Part shown: positions 6,814-8,608 of the stretch, one piece after another
How positions within the stretch are numbered: position 1 is the stretch's first letter
How the letters are laid out: every line of letters starts with the position of its first letter
NCBI GenBank assembly: GCA_903832165.1
Contig: CAILAQ010000892.1
Coordinates: forward strand, 1 to 8,608
Reading direction: 5' to 3'
Length of the DNA: 8,608 nt
DNA from: an uncultured Bacteroidota bacterium
Lineage (GTDB): Bacteria > Bacteroidota > Bacteroidia > Bacteroidales > UBA12481
The notes under the pieces: generated by a model
What the model was told of the DNA's origin: nothing
The model's database searches: none
What the model saw: only the letters and a program-made list of their open reading frames with translations
Translations under genes and position numbers: made by a program

Positions 6814-8283
6814 TTACTGTTTTTTAATGTCGGTTGGTACAATGGATGTTTTGGTTTCCCAGTCATAAAGAGTTTGAATCTTCATATTCAGAATTTCCAA
6901 TTTATAATTGATCTGGGCATTAATAAGGTCAAGTTTTTTTGATGAAAGCTGTGTTTGGAACAGATTCAGGTCCATGCCGGTTAAATCACCGTTAATATAG
7001 CGTTCGTTGTTAATATCGTAGGTAAGCTGAGCATTTCGAACGTTTTGTCCGGCAATGGAAATCTGGTTCAGCAGGTTTTGCAGGTTTCTGTAGGTTTGAC
7101 GCACCGTTTGAATAATGGTGTTTCTCTGGTCGTCGTAATTAACCTGTTGACTTTCGATGCTGGTTTGTGAAGCCTTGATCCTTGCCTTACGTTCGCCCCA
7201 GTCGAAAATCGGGATCTGCAATGTCAAAGCAACCTGCTCATTATCAGCCGGAGCCGAATAAACTTTTGTAAAATCCTGGTTGTCACCCAAAAGCCCAACG
7301 GATAAAGAAAGGTTTCCCTGGAAGGAATTAAATGCCATAGTCTGAGTTAGACTTTGTTTAGCATTCTCGATACTTATCTGCCTCTGTCTTAATTCCATAC
7401 GATTATCAAGAGCAAGTTTAATTGCCTCATCAAGAATTACCGGCACCGAATCCACAACCGGATCGGCCAATACGCTGACCTCATTATAAATATCCATGCC
7501 GATCAGCATCTTGAAATTATCTTTGGCATTATCCAGCGTGACCTTGCCATTTTCCCAGGATGACTTGCTGGACGCAAGGTTAAGTTCGGCCTGATAAAGC
7601 TCCTCAAGCCTTGACAAACCACCTTCAACTTTGTTCTTGATGATTTCGAAATTCTTTTTCTGATTATTATATTCATCAAGCGAAATCTGAAGTCTCATCT
7701 GCTGGTTGTATACAGTGTAAAACTGTTGGGTTACAGATTTTTCCAACTGCAGCATCTGGATGTTGTAGTTAAGCTGTGAATTCTCAAATGACAATTGAAG
7801 GGTATTCAATTCCAGCTTCATCTTGTTATAGGTAAACAATGGCTGATCGTATTGCAACCGTACGTTATTATTGAACTTCTTCGTTATGTTATCGTATTTT
7901 TCAATACTACTCTGCTGCCAGAATAATGAGTTGGACAGTGTAACTGTTCCGTCAGTCCAGGGTAACCTTTGACTTATATTGAAATTACCCGCAGTTTTCA
8001 AATTTTTGGTTGTATAAAACTCATTGTCAAGAGCATAAAAAACCCTGTCGTTACTATAACTTAAAGGGGTAGTATTAATCCTGAAATTTGCCTTATAGGA
8101 TGCTTCTGTGGCTTTCAATAATTGCTGCTGCTGAACAAGGTTCAACTCCACAATCTTTATATCCGGACTGTTCTTTGCTGCAATCAGCAATGCATCCTGC
8201 AATTTAACCAGCTGCTGCGCCCACGAAGTGCCTGAGAAAACCAGGCCTAAAACCAGGGCGATTAATAACGTTTTCTTATTCAT
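6814..8283 (-). CDS. TolC-family outer membrane efflux protein
   Basis: A 489-residue outer membrane factor with two OEP repeats, forming the trimeric exit duct of the pump. A classical signal peptide (MNKK, hydrophobic core, cut after SWA at residue 22) is followed by Gln, with no lipobox Cys, so it resembles TolC rather than the lipidated OprM type. The repeats match each other: LQDALLIAAKNSPDI (28-42) parallels LDEAIKLALDNRMEL (284-298), and the strand VRLQYDQPLF (141-150) parallels VALTLQIPIFDWGER (351-365). Long Gln/Asn-rich helices between them form the periplasmic barrel. Length is normal. The leader before the ATG is AT-rich without a Shine-Dalgarno sequence. It is the first pump gene, 52 nt after the preceding stop. 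The family is certain; it probably works with the adaptor encoded next to it. Confidence 0.96.
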   Translation of the reverse strand: MNKKTLLIALVLGLVFSGTSWAQQLVKLQDALLIAAKNSPDIKIVELNLVQQQQLLKATEASYKANFRINTTPLSYSNDRVFYALDNEFYTTKNLKTAGNFNISQRLPWTDGTVTLSNSLFWQQSSIEKYDNITKKFNNNVRLQYDQPLFTYNKMKLELNTLQLSFENSQLNYNIQMLQLEKSVTQQFYTVYNQQMRLQISLDEYNNQKKNFEIIKNKVEGGLSRLEELYQAELNLASSKSSWENGKVTLDNAKDNFKMLIGMDIYNEVSVLADPVVDSVPVILDEAIKLALDNRMELRQRQISIENAKQSLTQTMAFNSFQGNLSLSVGLLGDNQDFTKVYSAPADNEQVALTLQIPIFDWGERKARIKASQTSIESQQVNYDDQRNTIIQTVRQTYRNLQNLLNQISIAGQNVRNAQLTYDINNERYINGDLTGMDLNLFQTQLSSKKLDLINAQINYKLEILNMKIQTLYDWETKTSIVPTDIKKQ

Positions 8284-8294
8284 AATTTATTAAG

Positions 8295-8343
8295 GTTTGT
8301 CTATTATCTTTTGTCTTTTGCCGACTGCCTGCTGCCTACTGTT
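8295..8343 (-). repeat. Degenerate 7-bp tandem repeat between genes
   Basis: Read on the minus strand, about seven consecutive 7-nt units can be set in register, drifting from GGCAGTC-like units to GACAAAA-like ones (general form GRCARHM). It starts in the last codons of the upstream gene, so that gene's TAG stop lies inside the array, and ends about 11 nt before the TolC-gene ATG. It fills most of the 52-nt gap. I see no inverted repeat able to act as a strong terminator and no TTTG / TAnnTTTG promoter pattern on this strand. It looks like an intergenic short tandem repeat. The register is clear for the middle units and weaker at the ends. Confidence 0.65.
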
Positions 8344-8608
8344 GCTTAACCCACTTAACGGCATCGGCAAGCACTGTTTTTCCGACATTCTTGTCAGTCA
8401 TGACAACTTTTGCAGTGTCGGCCCCAAAATAGAATGATCCAAGTTTGTTCCACCCGGTTTCTGCTGACTTCAGGGCAATTGTAATGTCCTCCTTACCTTC
8501 GGAATGGAATACAGTAAAATGGTATTCGTCTGCAATCTCAGGCATATTGCCCATACCGCCGCCGCCTTGCGGACGCTGTCCGCCGCCCCCACCGCCGCCG
8601 CCACCCAT
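8336..8608 (-). CDS. Golvesin/xanthan-lyase C-terminal-like domain protein, 5' end outside window
   Basis: Only the last 90 residues are present. The ATG at the very edge sits inside a glycine run (MGGGGGGGGG) and is probably an internal Met, not the start. After the Gly-rich linker comes a compact beta-rich domain: YHFTVFHSEGKEDITIAL, then GWNKLGSFYF, then KVVMTD and finally LADAVKWV. This order matches the golvesin C-terminal-like domain found at the ends of Bacteroidota proteins often named xanthan lyase. Such domains are usually thought to bind carbohydrate or act as accessory modules of exported proteins. What the N-terminal part does cannot be seen. The stop is 52 nt before the TolC gene on the same strand, so co-transcription is possible, but a functional link to the pump is not shown. 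Confidence 0.75.
   Translation of the reverse strand: MGGGGGGGGGQRPQGGGGMGNMPEIADEYHFTVFHSEGKEDITIALKSAETGWNKLGSFYFGADTAKVVMTDKNVGKTVLADAVKWVKQQ
8555..8608 (-). repeat. Poly-glycine linker at window edge
   Basis: GGN codons encode nine glycines, then Gln-Arg-Pro-Gln, then four more glycines. This is a flexible linker joining an unseen N-terminal part to the golvesin-C-like domain. A 6-bp inverted repeat (8569-8574 with 8578-8583) lies in it. The tract probably continues beyond the edge. Confidence 0.75.

Noticed and set aside
8295..8343. CRISPR-like array
   Set aside because: Units are 7 bp, contiguous and degenerate, with no spacers; not CRISPR.
8569..8583. 6-bp inverted repeat GCGGAC/GTCCGC with 3-nt loop
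   Set aside because: Located inside the glycine-linker coding sequence with no T-run; explained by GC-rich Gly, Gln, Arg and Pro codons.

Overview
The window is almost wholly filled by one leftward (minus-strand) gene cluster for a tripartite RND efflux pump. Read in the direction of transcription it holds: the C-terminal end of a golvesin/xanthan-lyase C-terminal-like domain protein (8336-8608, cut by the right edge), a TolC-family outer membrane factor (6814-8283), a lipoprotein periplasmic adaptor (5737-6807), a complete RND inner-membrane transporter called RND-A here (2591-5716), and a second, different RND transporter called RND-B here (1-2591, C-terminal part cut by the left edge). RND-B has no stop codon in the window; I translated it by hand from the ATG at 2591 through 863 uninterrupted codons.

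The organism is most likely a member of Bacteroidota (Bacteroidia). This is inferred from the golvesin-C-like domain ending in ADAVKWV, the TolC-adaptor-RND gene order, AT-rich 5' leaders mostly without Shine-Dalgarno sequences, and moderate GC content. No rRNA or marker gene is present, so the assignment is not firm.

Spacing is tight. There are 6 nt between the TolC gene and the adaptor, 20 nt between adaptor and RND-A, and a one-base stop/start overlap (TGATG) between RND-A and RND-B. The four pump genes are therefore probably one transcript. The only sizeable gap is the 52 nt before the TolC gene. It is largely occupied by a degenerate 7-bp tandem repeat, and I see no Bacteroidota-type promoter or terminator hairpin there. 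No stretch longer than 300 bases lacks a gene.

The expected machine has RND-A and/or RND-B as inner-membrane pumps, the lipid-anchored adaptor as bridge, and the TolC-like protein as exit duct. One adaptor and one duct serve two non-identical RND proteins, a layout reminiscent of MdtABC, where MdtB and MdtC form a mixed trimer. The most unusual details are in the RND proteins. RND-B seems to lack most of the substrate switch loop and carries a Gly/Ser-rich insert near the access-pocket loop. RND-A carries an Ala/Thr-rich insert near its docking domain. I see no wholly new system, mobile element, CRISPR array or RNA gene.
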